Positions 51,104-59,260 of a stretch of DNA of 64,000 nucleotides are shown one piece after another. Source of the DNA: Nitratireductor sp. (GTDB taxonomy: Bacteria > Pseudomonadota > Alphaproteobacteria > Rhizobiales > Rhizobiaceae); assembly GCA_020441665.1 (NCBI GenBank), contig JAGRLT010000045.1, positions 25,985 through 89,984 of the forward strand, read 5' to 3'. The notes under the pieces are model-generated. The model was not told the DNA's origin. It did no database searches and was given only the letters and a program-made list of their open reading frames with translations. The position numbers were made by a program, and so were the translations under genes. Within the stretch, counting starts at the first letter, position 1. The number at the start of each line of letters is the position of its first letter.

Positions 51104-54100
51104 GTGTTTCGTTTCTTCCTGTTCACCGGCATTGTGATCGTCATCGCGCTGTTTACGGCGCTGGTGGCGCCCTATTTTGTCGACTGGACCAGCTACCGCC
51201 GGGATTTCGAGCGCCAGGCAAGCCAGATTCTCGGCCAGCCTGTGAGCGTTGGCGGCGATGCCAATATCCGCCTCCTGCCCCTGCCATCGGTTTCCTTCAC
51301 CCGATTGTCCGTCGGCGAGACGGCCGAGGGCGAGCCGATGATGACGGTCGACCGGTTCTCAGCCAATGTGGAACTGGCGCCGCTGCTTTCGGGCGAAATC
51401 CGGGTCGTCGATATGCGCCTCGACCGGCCGCATTTCAACATGGCGGTGGATGAGAACGGCCGGATCGACTGGACCAATCGCCAGCAATTGCTGGTCGATC
51501 CCTCGCAGGTGAAGCTCGACAAGCTGACAATCGCCGATGCGAGCTTTCTGCTGACCGGGCTTGCCAACGGCCAGACGATCACCGGTGACGCGATTTCAGC
51601 CGATGTCTCCGCCGGTTCACTCTACGGGCCGTGGCGGATCGGCGGGCGGGGCCGGATCGGCGGGCAGGATACGCGGTTCGAGATCGCCACCGGGCGCCTG
51701 ACCGAGGCCGAGACCCTGCGGCTGAAGCTGACGGCGATGCGCGACGGACTGCCCTATGAACTGCACGGCGACGGGCCGGTCAGCCTGCGCAATTCGGTGC
51801 TGACATGGAGCGGTGAATTCACCACCGTTCCGCTCGGGCGCCAGGCCGACGGGCTGCGGGCAAGGGGCCAGGAAATCGGCCTGCCAGTCTGGACCCACGG
51901 CAAGTTCGAGCTCAGGCCGGCCGAACTGCATCTGCCGGAAATCGGGATCGAGATCGGCTCGCGCGACGATCCGTTCGTGCTCACCGGTCAGGGGCGCGCC
52001 GATCTGCGCGGCGAGGGCGGTTTCCGGCTCGAGCTCGACGGCCGCCAGATCGATGTCGAGCGGCTGGCCGAGATGCGCGGCACCGACATGGGGGATGCCG
52101 TTTCGCTCGAGGGCAGGGTGGCGCTGATCCGCGGCATCCTCGATCAGGTGCCGATCCCGCAGGTCAATGGCGTGTTCGATTTCGAGATCCCGGCGATCGT
52201 TTCGGGCGAGACCATGATCCGGGAAATCGGCGCGACAATCCGCCCGGCGGGAAAGCGCTGGCGCGTCGACCGGCTCAATGCCCTGCTGCCCGGCAATACG
52301 ACGCTCGAATTCACCGGTTCGGTGGGCAAGGGCGACGATTTCGGCTTTGACGGCGATCTTCTGGTCGCCTCGCGGCAGGTATCAGGCCTGGCGGCCTGGC
52401 TCGGCGGCGGGGCGCACCCGCTGGTGCGGCGCATCAAGTCGGCGGGGCTTTCGGCCAATGTCACGATCAAGCCTGCCCAGATCGATCTCAACCAGCTCGA
52501 AATCCTGCTCGACGGCAATCGCATCACCGGCCGGATCAACCGGCTGGCGCCGGTCGCCAATGCCGATGGCAGCATGACCAAGCCCGCCCTGGTGGCGGAA
52601 TTGAAGGGCGACCTCATCGCGCTTGACGATCTGAGGGCGCTCTATCTGATGATGGGCCAGGAGGATGTGGTCGCCGCCAGCCACGATTTCGACGTGTCGA
52701 TGGAGGCCGGCCGGCTGACCGGCTTCGATCTCGCCGCCGACGGGGTCAATGTCCAGTTCCAGTTGCGCAAGGGGGAGGTCTCGATCTCGCGGCTCGATGC
52801 GGCGGACTTTCTCGGCGCGGCGTTTACCAGCAGCGGGCAGATCCGCAATGTGCTGACCGATGCTAGCGGCAATCTGAAAGTAGCCGTCACGGCCGGCAGC
52901 CTGGCGCCGCTGCTGGCGGAGTTCACCCGGCGGTTCGGCGAGCTGCCGGTGATCGGGACGCTCGCCGCCGACCCTCGCCTGACGGCCGAAAGCAAGCTCA
53001 GCGTCGAAATCGATGCCGGTTCCGCTGCCGGGGGCATCGGCAACCGGAACCGCTATGTGGTTTCGGGCATTGCGGGCGGAACCGCGATCGACATCACCGG
53101 AGGGTTCGATGGCGGGCTGGCCGTGCTGGCACAGGACGGGTTTGCCCTCTCGGTCAGCGCCGAGAACGATGACGGCGCCGCCCTGCTGAGCCAGGCCGGG
53201 CTCGGCGCGTTCGGTTTCAACCCGCTGCTTGGTGGCGTCGATGATCCGCTGAAGGTCAATTTCGAACTGCTCGGCAGCCGCGACAAGGGCTACACGACCT
53301 CGTTGACCGCCAATGCGAAAGGTACGGCGGCGACTGCACAGGGCGTGTTCTATCCGGCACCCGGCGAAGCGGCCAACTTTCAGTTCGACGTCACCTTCGG
53401 TTCGCATGACATCGCGCCGCTGGTCTCGGCATTCGGCTATGCGCTTCCCGGCCTCGACGTGGTGTCGGGCGAGGCCGTGCCGTTCTCGGTCAATGGCCGG
53501 CTTGCCCGTACCGATCATGCGGCGATCGACTGGGATGTCAGTGGCGGACAGATTGCCGGCAACCGCTTTTCCGGCAAGTTGCAGAGCAGACGGGCACCGG
53601 ATGACGATCTGGCCGTCACCGGTACGCTCGGTTTCGATCGGATCGATCTTGCCGCGCTGTTCGCAGGCGCCTTCGGCCTTGCCCCATCGCCCTCGCCCGA
53701 TGCTGGATCATCTTTCTCGCCCGAGGAGTTTGCCGGCGCGGTGTTCGCAAACCTCGATGCCGATATCGCGCTGCGCGGTGCTTTTGCCGATGCGGGGCTC
53801 GGCGCGCCGATCGGCCGCTATTCGAGCCGGGCGCGCCTTGATGACGGTTCGCTGGCGCTTACCGGGATCACCGGCGACTGGGCCGGCGGCGCGCTGAGCG
53901 GTCAGGCGGTGTTGCAGGCCGGCGAGGCCTATGGCTGGCAGATGCAGGTCGAGGCCAAGGGGGTTGAGCCTGGCGAGGCGTGCCGCATCGCCGGCGTGCC
54001 GCAGGTCGTGTCCGGCAAGATCGACTTTTCCGGCACGTTCGACGGGATCGGCAAGTCGCCCCGGGCGATCGCCGGCAGTCTCGGCGGCAATGGCGTCGTC

Positions 54101-55027
54101 ACGGTCAGGGGCGGGCAACTCTCGGGTATCCGCCAGGACGGCATGGAAGAGGTATTCGCCGCCGCCGACAAGGAGGGGTTCGAGATCGGGCCGGACACGG
54201 TGGGTGCGGTGGTGCGCGCCGTGTTCCTGTCGGGGGCGACCGGGTTCTCGGTCGACGGCGCGCCGGTGGCGGTGAGCCAGGGGCTGGTGCAGTTGCGCAA
54301 TGTGGCGCTGGTTTCGACCGGCAAGCCCGATCCGGTGCTCGATGCGTCCTATGATCTTGTCGGCGGGGCGGCGCAGATCAGCCTGCGCATGGTGCCGCCA
54401 GCGGGCGCGGAAGCCCTGCCTGGCGCGAGTAGCGATATCGTCTATCGCTGGAGCGGCGCGCCCCAGGCGCCGGCACTTTCGCTCGATACGTCGGCGCTGG
54501 AGGGTTTCTTGTCGGTCCGCGCCTTTGAGAGGGAGCAGCGGCGGGTGGAGATCCTGCAGGCAGCCCTGCTCGAGCGGCAGCGCCTGCAGCAGGACATGAC
54601 CGCGACGCGGGTCCGCGAGCGCTGGCGGCAGGCGAGGCTCGAGGAACGGCGGCGGGTGGAAGAGGAAGAGCGCGAGCGCATCCGGCTCGAACAGGAAAGG
54701 GAGGCCGAGCGGCTGCGCACGCTCGAGGCCGAGCGCCAGGCGGAGGAAGCAGCGGCGCGACGGGCCGCCGAAGAAGAGGCCGCGAGAAAGGCCGCCGCCG
54801 AAGCGGCGGCACGCCAGGCCGAAGAGCGGGCGGCCGCACAGGCTGCGGCGGAAGCGCGGAACAGCAGCGAGATCAAGTCGGGTGTGGAGGCCCAGGCCCT
54901 GCCTTCGATCGGACCCGGTCAAACGCTGCCGGAAGCACTACCCGAAGCACCGACAGACGCGCCGGCCGGCACTTCGGGCGGCGGGTTGTTCAAGAACATC
55001 GAAAAGCTGCTGTTCAACACGCAATAG
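51104..55027 (+). CDS. very large AsmA family protein with C-terminal coiled coil
   Basis: The protein has 1,307 residues from GTG 51104 (AAAGGGA upstream). An N-terminal membrane anchor (about 4-24) and the start FVDWTSYRRDFERQASQILGQPVSVGG are AsmA signatures. Residues 30-1150 are long repeated beta-strand units, typical of bridge-like lipid-transfer proteins that span the periplasm. About 1155-1255 is a charged coiled coil rich in Glu, Arg and Ala, followed by a disordered tail. AsmA members in E. coli help move phospholipids to the outer membrane; the same role here is inference. Confidence 0.9.
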   Translation: MFRFFLFTGIVIVIALFTALVAPYFVDWTSYRRDFERQASQILGQPVSVGGDANIRLLPLPSVSFTRLSVGETAEGEPMMTVDRFSANVELAPLLSGEIRVVDMRLDRPHFNMAVDENGRIDWTNRQQLLVDPSQVKLDKLTIADASFLLTGLANGQTITGDAISADVSAGSLYGPWRIGGRGRIGGQDTRFEIATGRLTEAETLRLKLTAMRDGLPYELHGDGPVSLRNSVLTWSGEFTTVPLGRQADGLRARGQEIGLPVWTHGKFELRPAELHLPEIGIEIGSRDDPFVLTGQGRADLRGEGGFRLELDGRQIDVERLAEMRGTDMGDAVSLEGRVALIRGILDQVPIPQVNGVFDFEIPAIVSGETMIREIGATIRPAGKRWRVDRLNALLPGNTTLEFTGSVGKGDDFGFDGDLLVASRQVSGLAAWLGGGAHPLVRRIKSAGLSANVTIKPAQIDLNQLEILLDGNRITGRINRLAPVANADGSMTKPALVAELKGDLIALDDLRALYLMMGQEDVVAASHDFDVSMEAGRLTGFDLAADGVNVQFQLRKGEVSISRLDAADFLGAAFTSSGQIRNVLTDASGNLKVAVTAGSLAPLLAEFTRRFGELPVIGTLAADPRLTAESKLSVEIDAGSAAGGIGNRNRYVVSGIAGGTAIDITGGFDGGLAVLAQDGFALSVSAENDDGAALLSQAGLGAFGFNPLLGGVDDPLKVNFELLGSRDKGYTTSLTANAKGTAATAQGVFYPAPGEAANFQFDVTFGSHDIAPLVSAFGYALPGLDVVSGEAVPFSVNGRLARTDHAAIDWDVSGGQIAGNRFSGKLQSRRAPDDDLAVTGTLGFDRIDLAALFAGAFGLAPSPSPDAGSSFSPEEFAGAVFANLDADIALRGAFADAGLGAPIGRYSSRARLDDGSLALTGITGDWAGGALSGQAVLQAGEAYGWQMQVEAKGVEPGEACRIAGVPQVVSGKIDFSGTFDGIGKSPRAIAGSLGGNGVVTVRGGQLSGIRQDGMEEVFAAADKEGFEIGPDTVGAVVRAVFLSGATGFSVDGAPVAVSQGLVQLRNVALVSTGKPDPVLDASYDLVGGAAQISLRMVPPAGAEALPGASSDIVYRWSGAPQAPALSLDTSALEGFLSVRAFEREQRRVEILQAALLERQRLQQDMTATRVRERWRQARLEERRRVEEEERERIRLEQEREAERLRTLEAERQAEEAAARRAAEEEAARKAAAEAAARQAEERAAAQAAAEARNSSEIKSGVEAQALPSIGPGQTLPEALPEAPTDAPAGTSGGGLFKNIEKLLFNTQ

Positions 55028-55041
55028 GCCTGCCGGTCTTC

Positions 55042-55269
55042 TCAGCCCTTGCGCTCCGCCGCCTGTCTGACGGTCCTGAGCACGAACAGCCGCAGCGCCG
55101 AGGACAGGTTGATGTCGGGCGGCCGATCGGCGTCGATGCGGGCTATGAGACGGGCGAGCGGGACGTCTCGGGCCTGCGCGATCGCCACGAGTTCGGCGTG
55201 GAAGTCTTCTTCCAGGGAGAAGCTGGTACGATGGCCACGGATCGAAACCGAATGTTTCCGCATCGCCAT
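55042..55269 (-). CDS. ribbon-helix-helix domain protein
   Basis: The protein has 75 residues from ATG 55269; a longer frame to 55317 overlaps the DUF4169 gene. MRKHSVSIRGHRTSFSLEEDFHAELVAIAQARD is the strand-helix pattern of the RHH_4 family found across Alphaproteobacteria, small DNA-binding-like proteins of unknown target. It lies 13 bases downstream of the DUF4169 gene on the same strand, which is a common rhizobial pairing. It converges on the AsmA gene with 14 bases between stops. Confidence 0.85.
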   Translation of the reverse strand: MAMRKHSVSIRGHRTSFSLEEDFHAELVAIAQARDVPLARLIARIDADRPPDINLSSALRLFVLRTVRQAAERKG

Positions 55270-55282
55270 CGCCGCTGTCCGA

Positions 55283-55468
55283 TCAGGCTTCGGGCTTGTC
55301 GAGGCGCTTGCCGTCATGGCCGCGCCGGGCCTTGTCGGCTTGCGCGCGGGCCTGCATCTTTTCGCGTTTGCTCAGGCCGTGCGCGACACGGTTCTGCTCG
55401 GCCTCCGCCGCGCGGGCGCCGCGTTCGGCGCGTTTGCGCATCCGGCGCAGATTGATGATTTCGGCCAT
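55283..55468 (-). CDS. DUF4169 family protein
   Basis: The protein has 61 residues and is mostly charged (many Arg, Lys, Ala and Glu). MAEIINLRRMRKRAERGARAAEAEQNR matches the DUF4169 start, a short alphaproteobacterial family with no known function. It is probably a single helix. It sits between sspB (24 bases upstream) and the RHH gene, all on the minus strand, suggesting one operon with the protein-degradation adaptor. Confidence 0.88.
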   Translation of the reverse strand: MAEIINLRRMRKRAERGARAAEAEQNRVAHGLSKREKMQARAQADKARRGHDGKRLDKPEA

Positions 55469-55492
55469 GGCGGTTTCCGGGCGTGATCGGCG

Positions 55493-56050
55493 CTATTTCT
55501 TGTTGCGGAAGGCGTCGAGCGATACGACCTCGCCCTGCCGGTCGCCATCCCTGCCGTCATCCTTGGCGTGGTCCCTTGCCGGCTCCTCGGCGGCATTGCC
55601 CGGAGCAGCGCCCTCGGCGCCCGCCAGTTCAATGACTTCGTGCTCTTCCTCGGCTTCCAGTTCGGCCGACAGCTCTTCGGGGGAGACGTCGAATTGCAGG
55701 CCGAACTTGACGGACGGATCGAAGAAGGCCTGGATCGCGGCATAGGGCACGACCACGCGCTCGCGGATGTCGTTGAACGTCAGATCGACCTCGAAGCCGG
55801 TCTCGCTGGCGACAAGATTCCAGTAGGTATGCTGGATGACGATCGCCATGGATTCAGGATAGCGCTCGCGCATGCGCTTCGACAGCCGGACGCCGGGGGC
55901 GGTCGTGTCGAAGGTGATGAAGAAATGATGGTCGCCCGGCAGGCCGGCCACGGCGACTTCTTCCAGCACCTTGCGGATGACGCTGCGCAATGCGTTCTGG
56001 GTCAGGACGTCGTAGCGTATCAGATCCTCGGTGACCGGTTCTTCGCTCAT
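55493..56050 (-). CDS. sspB: ClpXP adaptor SspB (alpha-proteobacterial type)
   Basis: The protein has 185 residues from ATG 56050, where MSEEPVTEDLIRYDVLTQNALRSV begins; the 50 codons upstream in frame are not supported. The folded domain (about 10-125) contains FITFDTTAPGVRLSKRMRERYP and the groove strands seen in SspB-alpha, which binds ssrA-tagged proteins and hands them to ClpXP. An acidic flexible linker follows, and the tail VVSLDAFRNKK is the ClpX-docking segment. The ssrA gene lies about 155 bases upstream in the same orientation. Confidence 0.9.
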   Translation of the reverse strand: MSEEPVTEDLIRYDVLTQNALRSVIRKVLEEVAVAGLPGDHHFFITFDTTAPGVRLSKRMRERYPESMAIVIQHTYWNLVASETGFEVDLTFNDIRERVVVPYAAIQAFFDPSVKFGLQFDVSPEELSAELEAEEEHEVIELAGAEGAAPGNAAEEPARDHAKDDGRDGDRQGEVVSLDAFRNKK

Positions 56051-56205
56051 GGCGGGTTGGTGTCTTTCCTCAAGGTTACGCGCATGCTGCGCTGGACCGC
56101 TGCAAGACGGTATACAGGAGATATCGCATCCCTGGCAAAAGGAAAGCAACGTCTTTTGACGGGAAGGGCGAGGTGCCGGCACCTGACAAGCGGTATTCAA
56201 AGAGG

Positions 56206-56238
56206 GAAAAGTGGAGGCTTCTGTTGCAAGGTGCCTCC
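56206..56238 (-). terminator. terminator of ssrA
   Basis: Arms ggaggc (56213-56218) and gcctcc (56233-56238) form a stem with a 14-base loop; on the minus strand it is followed by ACTTTT. It sets the 3' end of the tmRNA precursor. Confidence 0.75.
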
Positions 56239-56513
56239 GAACCCCGCCTAGCAGAGCATACCCGCTAGGAGTTTAGGTGAGACTGTCGCACCGCCATTAG
56301 GCAGCGAGACGTGCCTCTGCATAGTTGTCGTTTGCAACTATTGAGATTGGCCCGATAACGGTGGCTACCATGCCGAACGAAAACGCAGTCTTTACACCCT
56401 CGTCGATCCTGTTTCGCCCCCGTCAGAAGCCATCCGGACCGATGTCGAAGGATGGTTTCTGGTGGAGGCGCCGGGTACCGCCCCCGGGTCCGATAGGCTT
56501 ATTACACAGGTCA
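56212..56513 (-). ncRNA. ssrA: two-piece (circularly permuted) tmRNA
   Basis: The RNA rescues stalled ribosomes and tags proteins for degradation. On the minus strand the acceptor piece comes first: T-stem CCGGG/CCCGG, then CGCCTCC and ACCA ending at 56460. A 38-base intervening segment follows, then the coding piece starting GGGGGCGAAAC at 56421. GGGGGCG pairs with CGCCTCC to rebuild the acceptor stem. The tag frame runs 56335-56297 and encodes ANDNYAEARLAA plus TAA, the known rhizobial tag. A pseudoknot-like CTAGC/GCTAG stem lies near the 3' end. The end points are estimates. Confidence 0.95.
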
Positions 56514-56519
56514 TTTATC

Positions 56520-56547
56520 GTCATAGCCGGAAAACCGGCACGGCCAA
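56520..56547 (-). promoter_or_regulatory. promoter of ssrA
   Basis: On the minus strand TTGGCC (56547-56542) and TATGAC (56525-56520) are 16 bases apart, and the predicted start falls at about 56513, just before the acceptor piece. Confidence 0.6.
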
Positions 56548-56594
56548 TGTAATGGTTCTGAGCGACAATTTCCAGCGCGGAACGGGCAAAAACC

Positions 56595-56633
56595 AAAACC
56601 CCCGCCCTTCGGGTTTCGAAGAGCGGGGGTTTT
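56595..56633 (-). terminator. Rho-independent terminator after the secreted repeat protein gene
   Basis: Arms aaaacccccgc (56595-56605) and gcgggggtttt (56623-56633) form an 11-bp stem with A/T-runs on both sides. On the minus strand it terminates the gene at 56680-56997. Confidence 0.85.
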
Positions 56634-56679
56634 GTCGGAAGCGGGGTCGGGAGGAGGCCCCGCTTTTCAGGCAGGCCGG

Positions 56680-56997
56680 TTAGCGGACGAGCGGGCGGCC
56701 GCCGTCGCTGGCATCGACATAGCCGTGGAAGTCGCTACCGGCGGCGATGCCGGTGAAGCCGGAAACCTGGCCATGGTTCTGCCAGCGGACCGCCAGCGGC
56801 GCACCGCCATCCTTGGCATCGACATAGCCGTGGAATTCACCGCTGGAAACACCGGTAAAGCCCGATACCTGGGCAGCGTCATAACCGGCCGCGGTGGCAA
56901 CGAGCGGGATGCCGCCGTCTTTCGCATCGACATAGCCGGCAGAGGCGGCAGTAGCGGTTGCAACGGAGAGAGCGATAGCTGCGAGAAGGGTTTTCAT
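56680..56997 (-). CDS. small secreted protein with internal repeats
   Basis: The protein has 105 residues. A signal peptide covers 1-20 (cleavage after ASA). The mature 85 residues are two full and one truncated copy of a 35-36 residue unit: GYVDA(K/S)DGG starts at 21, 57 and 92, and QVSGFTG at 43 and 77. The DNA of the copies is also very similar, which suggests recent duplication. I do not recognise the family. GYVDAKDGG might coordinate a metal, but that is a guess. AAAGGA precedes the start, and a long structured RNA lies upstream. Confidence 0.8.
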   Translation of the reverse strand: MKTLLAAIALSVATATAASAGYVDAKDGGIPLVATAAGYDAAQVSGFTGVSSGEFHGYVDAKDGGAPLAVRWQNHGQVSGFTGIAAGSDFHGYVDASDGGRPLVR

Positions 56998-57063
56998 CGG
57001 ATTGTCCTTTCAAAGACTTTGCTGGCCAGGCGTGGTTTCGGTTTCGATGGCCGGTTGAAAACG

Positions 57064-57146
57064 TGTCAGAGGGAAGAAGCGCCGGTAGGCTTTCGGTTTG
57101 GGAGGGGAGGAGGGGAAAGCCGTTCCGGCGCCACCGCCCTCTGACA
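57064..57146 (-). ncRNA. three-tier hairpin RNA with a CCUCCUCCCC-type loop (sRNA or 5' leader)
   Basis: Three stems nest perfectly: TGTCAGAGGG/CCCTCTGACA (10 bp), GCGCCGG/CCGGCGC (7 bp) and GGCTTTC/GAAAGCC (7 bp), separated by small internal loops. On the minus strand the 20-base terminal loop reads CCCCTCCTCCCCTCCC plus AAACC, an anti-Shine-Dalgarno motif like the loops of alphaproteobacterial CU-rich small RNAs (alpha-r14/cuckoo type). A promoter (57181-57153) places the start at the hairpin base. ACACGTTTTC follows, a weak terminator, so it may continue into the repeat-protein message. Confidence 0.6.
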
Positions 57147-57152
57147 GGAGCG

Positions 57153-57181
57153 AATATGGCAGCGCGCCCGATCACTTGGAA
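57153..57181 (-). promoter_or_regulatory. promoter of the hairpin RNA / repeat protein gene
   Basis: On the minus strand TTCCAA (57181-57176), a 17-base spacer and CATATT (57158-57153) precede the hairpin base by about seven bases. Confidence 0.5.
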
Positions 57182-57428
57182 ATGAAAGGGCAGCGAGAAA
57201 GCCGTGAAGATCAGTCGCGCGAATGCGAGCCGGGATGACAAGACTGCGAGGCGCCATCACGGCCCCGTGAGAAGCCTTGAAAGGGTGAAACTTTTTCCCA
57301 TCATGGGGCGTTACCCCCGGTTTGCCGCCGTCCTTTCACAGAAAGCCGGATGCTGCCGTGTTCCTTTTTCGCCGCTTCGCCGCTACATAGGAAGCGCCAG
57401 TGAATCGAAGCCCAGTCGGAGTGTGGCG

Positions 57429-58223
57429 ATGCGGCAATATCTCGATCTTCTCGAAACGGTGCTGAAACACGGAACCGACCGGGGCGACCGGACCGGCACG
57501 GGCACGCGCTCGATCTTCGGCCACCAGATGCGCTTCGATCTGTCGAAGGGCTTTCCGGTACTGACCACCAAGAAACTGCATCTGCGCTCGATCATCATCG
57601 AATTGCTGTGGTTTCTGCGCGGCGAGACCAATATCCGATGGCTGAAGGACAATGGCGTATCGATCTGGGATGAATGGGCCGACGAGAACGGCGATCTCGG
57701 CCCGGTCTATGGCTATCAGTGGCGATCCTGGCCGGCGCCCGATGGCGGCGCGATCGACCAGATTGCCGGTCTGCTCGAACAGATCCGCACCAATCCCGAT
57801 TCCCGCCGGCTGATCGTCTCGGCCTGGAACCCGGCGCTGGTCGACGCCATGGCCCTGCCGCCCTGTCACTGCCTGTTCCAGTTCTATGTGGCCGACGGGA
57901 AACTGTCCTGCCAGCTCTATCAGCGTTCGGGCGACATCTTTCTCGGCGTACCGTTCAACATCGCTTCCTATGCGCTGCTGACGATGATGGTCGCCCAGGT
58001 CTGCGGTCTCGAACCCGGCGATTTCGTGCACACTCTGGGTGACGCGCATCTCTACAGCAATCATTTCGAACAGGCCGAGCTGCAACTGATGCGGCAGCCG
58101 AAGGAATTGCCGCGCATGCGCATCAATCCGCAGGTGCGCGACCTCTTTGCCTTCAGCTTCGAGGATTTCGAACTGATCGGCTATGAGGCGGAAGCCCATA
58201 TCAGGGCGCCGGTCGCGGTTTAA
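57429..58223 (+). CDS. thyA: thymidylate synthase
   Basis: The protein has 264 residues from ATG 57429, the exact length of E. coli ThyA; GGAG stands eight bases upstream, so the much longer upstream frame is rejected. The catalytic Cys146 is in [21 protein letters not shown] binds the phosphate and LHRSII-like [16 protein letters not shown] follows. It methylates dUMP with methylene-tetrahydrofolate, producing dihydrofolate that FolA, encoded 1 kb downstream, reduces again. A terminator follows at 58236. Confidence 0.97.
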   Translation: MRQYLDLLETVLKHGTDRGDRTGTGTRSIFGHQMRFDLSKGFPVLTTKKLHLRSIIIELLWFLRGETNIRWLKDNGVSIWDEWADENGDLGPVYGYQWRSWPAPDGGAIDQIAGLLEQIRTNPDSRRLIVSAWNPALVDAMALPPCHCLFQFYVADGKLSCQLYQRSGDIFLGVPFNIASYALLTMMVAQVCGLEPGDFVHTLGDAHLYSNHFEQAELQLMRQPKELPRMRINPQVRDLFAFSFEDFELIGYEAEAHIRAPVAV

Positions 58224-58235
58224 CAGCGATGACAA

Positions 58236-58267
58236 AGGCCGGGCGTGTTGCCCGGCCTGTGCTTTTT
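58236..58267 (+). terminator. Rho-independent terminator after thyA
   Basis: A 9-bp stem (aggccgggc/gcccggcct, loop gtgtt) is followed by gtgcttttt, 12 bases after the thyA stop. Confidence 0.85.
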
Positions 58268-58271
58268 CGTG

Positions 58272-59117
58272 CTATTTCTTCAGCGACTGGTTGAACTGCG
58301 TTAGCTGATGATAGGTCTGGCCGGCGCGCCACATGATCACCGGCGTGCCGTCGGCAAAAGTGCCCGAGAAATAGTGGATGCCGTCGCGGTTGAGCGTGGC
58401 GAGCACGGTTTTCTTGTCCTTCGCCTTCAACTGGAACTTTGAATCATAGCCCGTGAAGCTGTAGCCCAACTGCCAGTTGGCGACCTGCTGCATCTGGGCG
58501 CTGGTGCAGCCGCGGATCTTGGAAAAGCCCGTATCGGCGCCCTTGCCATTCAGCTTGTAGAGGGAATCGACCGAAACCTCGCAGGCACAGTCCATCCGGC
58601 CATCGGTGATCATCCAGACGCCCTTGATGTCCTGCTCGGAGCGGATCGTGCCGGCCGCCACATTGCCGGCGATTGCCGCCCCCAGCCCGCCGCCGAGCCG
58701 GCCGCCGATCTGCTGGATGATGCCGCGCTGCACGGCCTTGCCGGTATTCTTGGCGACCGCCGTGCCGAAATCGGCGCCGCGCGGCGGCTTGGCGGGCGGG
58801 CCGCCGGCGACGGGGATGGCACATTGTCCGGGGGCGGCGGCGACCTGAATCTGTGCCGCGCCGGCGCCTGCCGGTTGTGGCTCGCTGGAGACCATCGCGG
58901 TTTCGACAGAGGGTTCGGTGGCGGGCTCGCCGGCTGCCGAGGGATCGGCGGCCGCACCGGGCGGCGGCTGTTGGTCGGCTGCGGCGCTTTCAAGCGCATT
59001 GTCGCCCTTGGCCGACTGGCTTGATTGGCAGCCCGGCAATATCAGAAGTGATGCGCCGGCTGCACAAAGCAGGGCGAATAGAAGCCGCGAATGCTCCCGG
59101 CGACGGACGTCAGACAT
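58272..59117 (-). CDS. lipoprotein with AprI/Inh-like C-terminal domain
   Basis: The protein has 281 residues from ATG 59117. The lipoprotein signal ends LLILPGC, with Cys30 lipidated. A disordered Ala/Pro/Glu/Gln region (about 32-110) is followed by a glycine-zipper-like stretch (QQIGGRLGGGLGAAIAGNVAAG, about 145-165). The last 110 residues (IKGVWMITDGRMDCACEVSVDS...) look like the AprI/Inh beta-barrel of protease inhibitors, with two close cysteines. The function is unknown. It lies on the opposite strand between thyA and folA, below a 14-bp tandem repeat. Confidence 0.8.
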   Translation of the reverse strand: MSDVRRREHSRLLFALLCAAGASLLILPGCQSSQSAKGDNALESAAADQQPPPGAAADPSAAGEPATEPSVETAMVSSEPQPAGAGAAQIQVAAAPGQCAIPVAGGPPAKPPRGADFGTAVAKNTGKAVQRGIIQQIGGRLGGGLGAAIAGNVAAGTIRSEQDIKGVWMITDGRMDCACEVSVDSLYKLNGKGADTGFSKIRGCTSAQMQQVANWQLGYSFTGYDSKFQLKAKDKKTVLATLNRDGIHYFSGTFADGTPVIMWRAGQTYHQLTQFNQSLKK

Positions 59118-59147
59118 GATTTCCCCCCAACAGGTTTGCTTGGGCCG

Positions 59148-59189
59148 TGTTTTGCCCCATGTGTTTTGCCCCACATGTTTTGCCCTAGG
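59148..59189 (-). repeat. three tandem 14-bp repeats in the lipoprotein gene leader
   Basis: TGTTTTGCCC occurs on the plus strand at 59148, 59162 and 59176, an exact 14-bp period; on the minus strand each reads GGGCAAAACA. They lie 31-72 bases upstream of the lipoprotein ATG. The copies agree in ten core bases and vary in the last four. Confidence 0.85.
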
Positions 59190-59260
59190 GGCCACTTTAT
59201 CCAAATCCGCCGATGTGCAAAGGGTTTGTCGGCGGAAAAAAACCATCAGGTGTTGAAAAA

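Larger units (their letters stand above)
56998..57428. other. intergenic region between the repeat protein gene and thyA
   Basis: These 431 bases separate two divergent genes. They contain the nested hairpin at 57064-57146 and its promoter at 57153-57181 on the minus strand. The thyA frame is open upstream to 57204, but the residues there are unlike ThyA. Nothing else is recognised. Confidence 0.6.

Noticed and set aside
57204-57428. An N-terminal extension of ThyA
   Set aside because: ThyA is complete at 264 residues from 57429 with a ribosome-binding site; the extra residues do not resemble the family and cover intergenic DNA.
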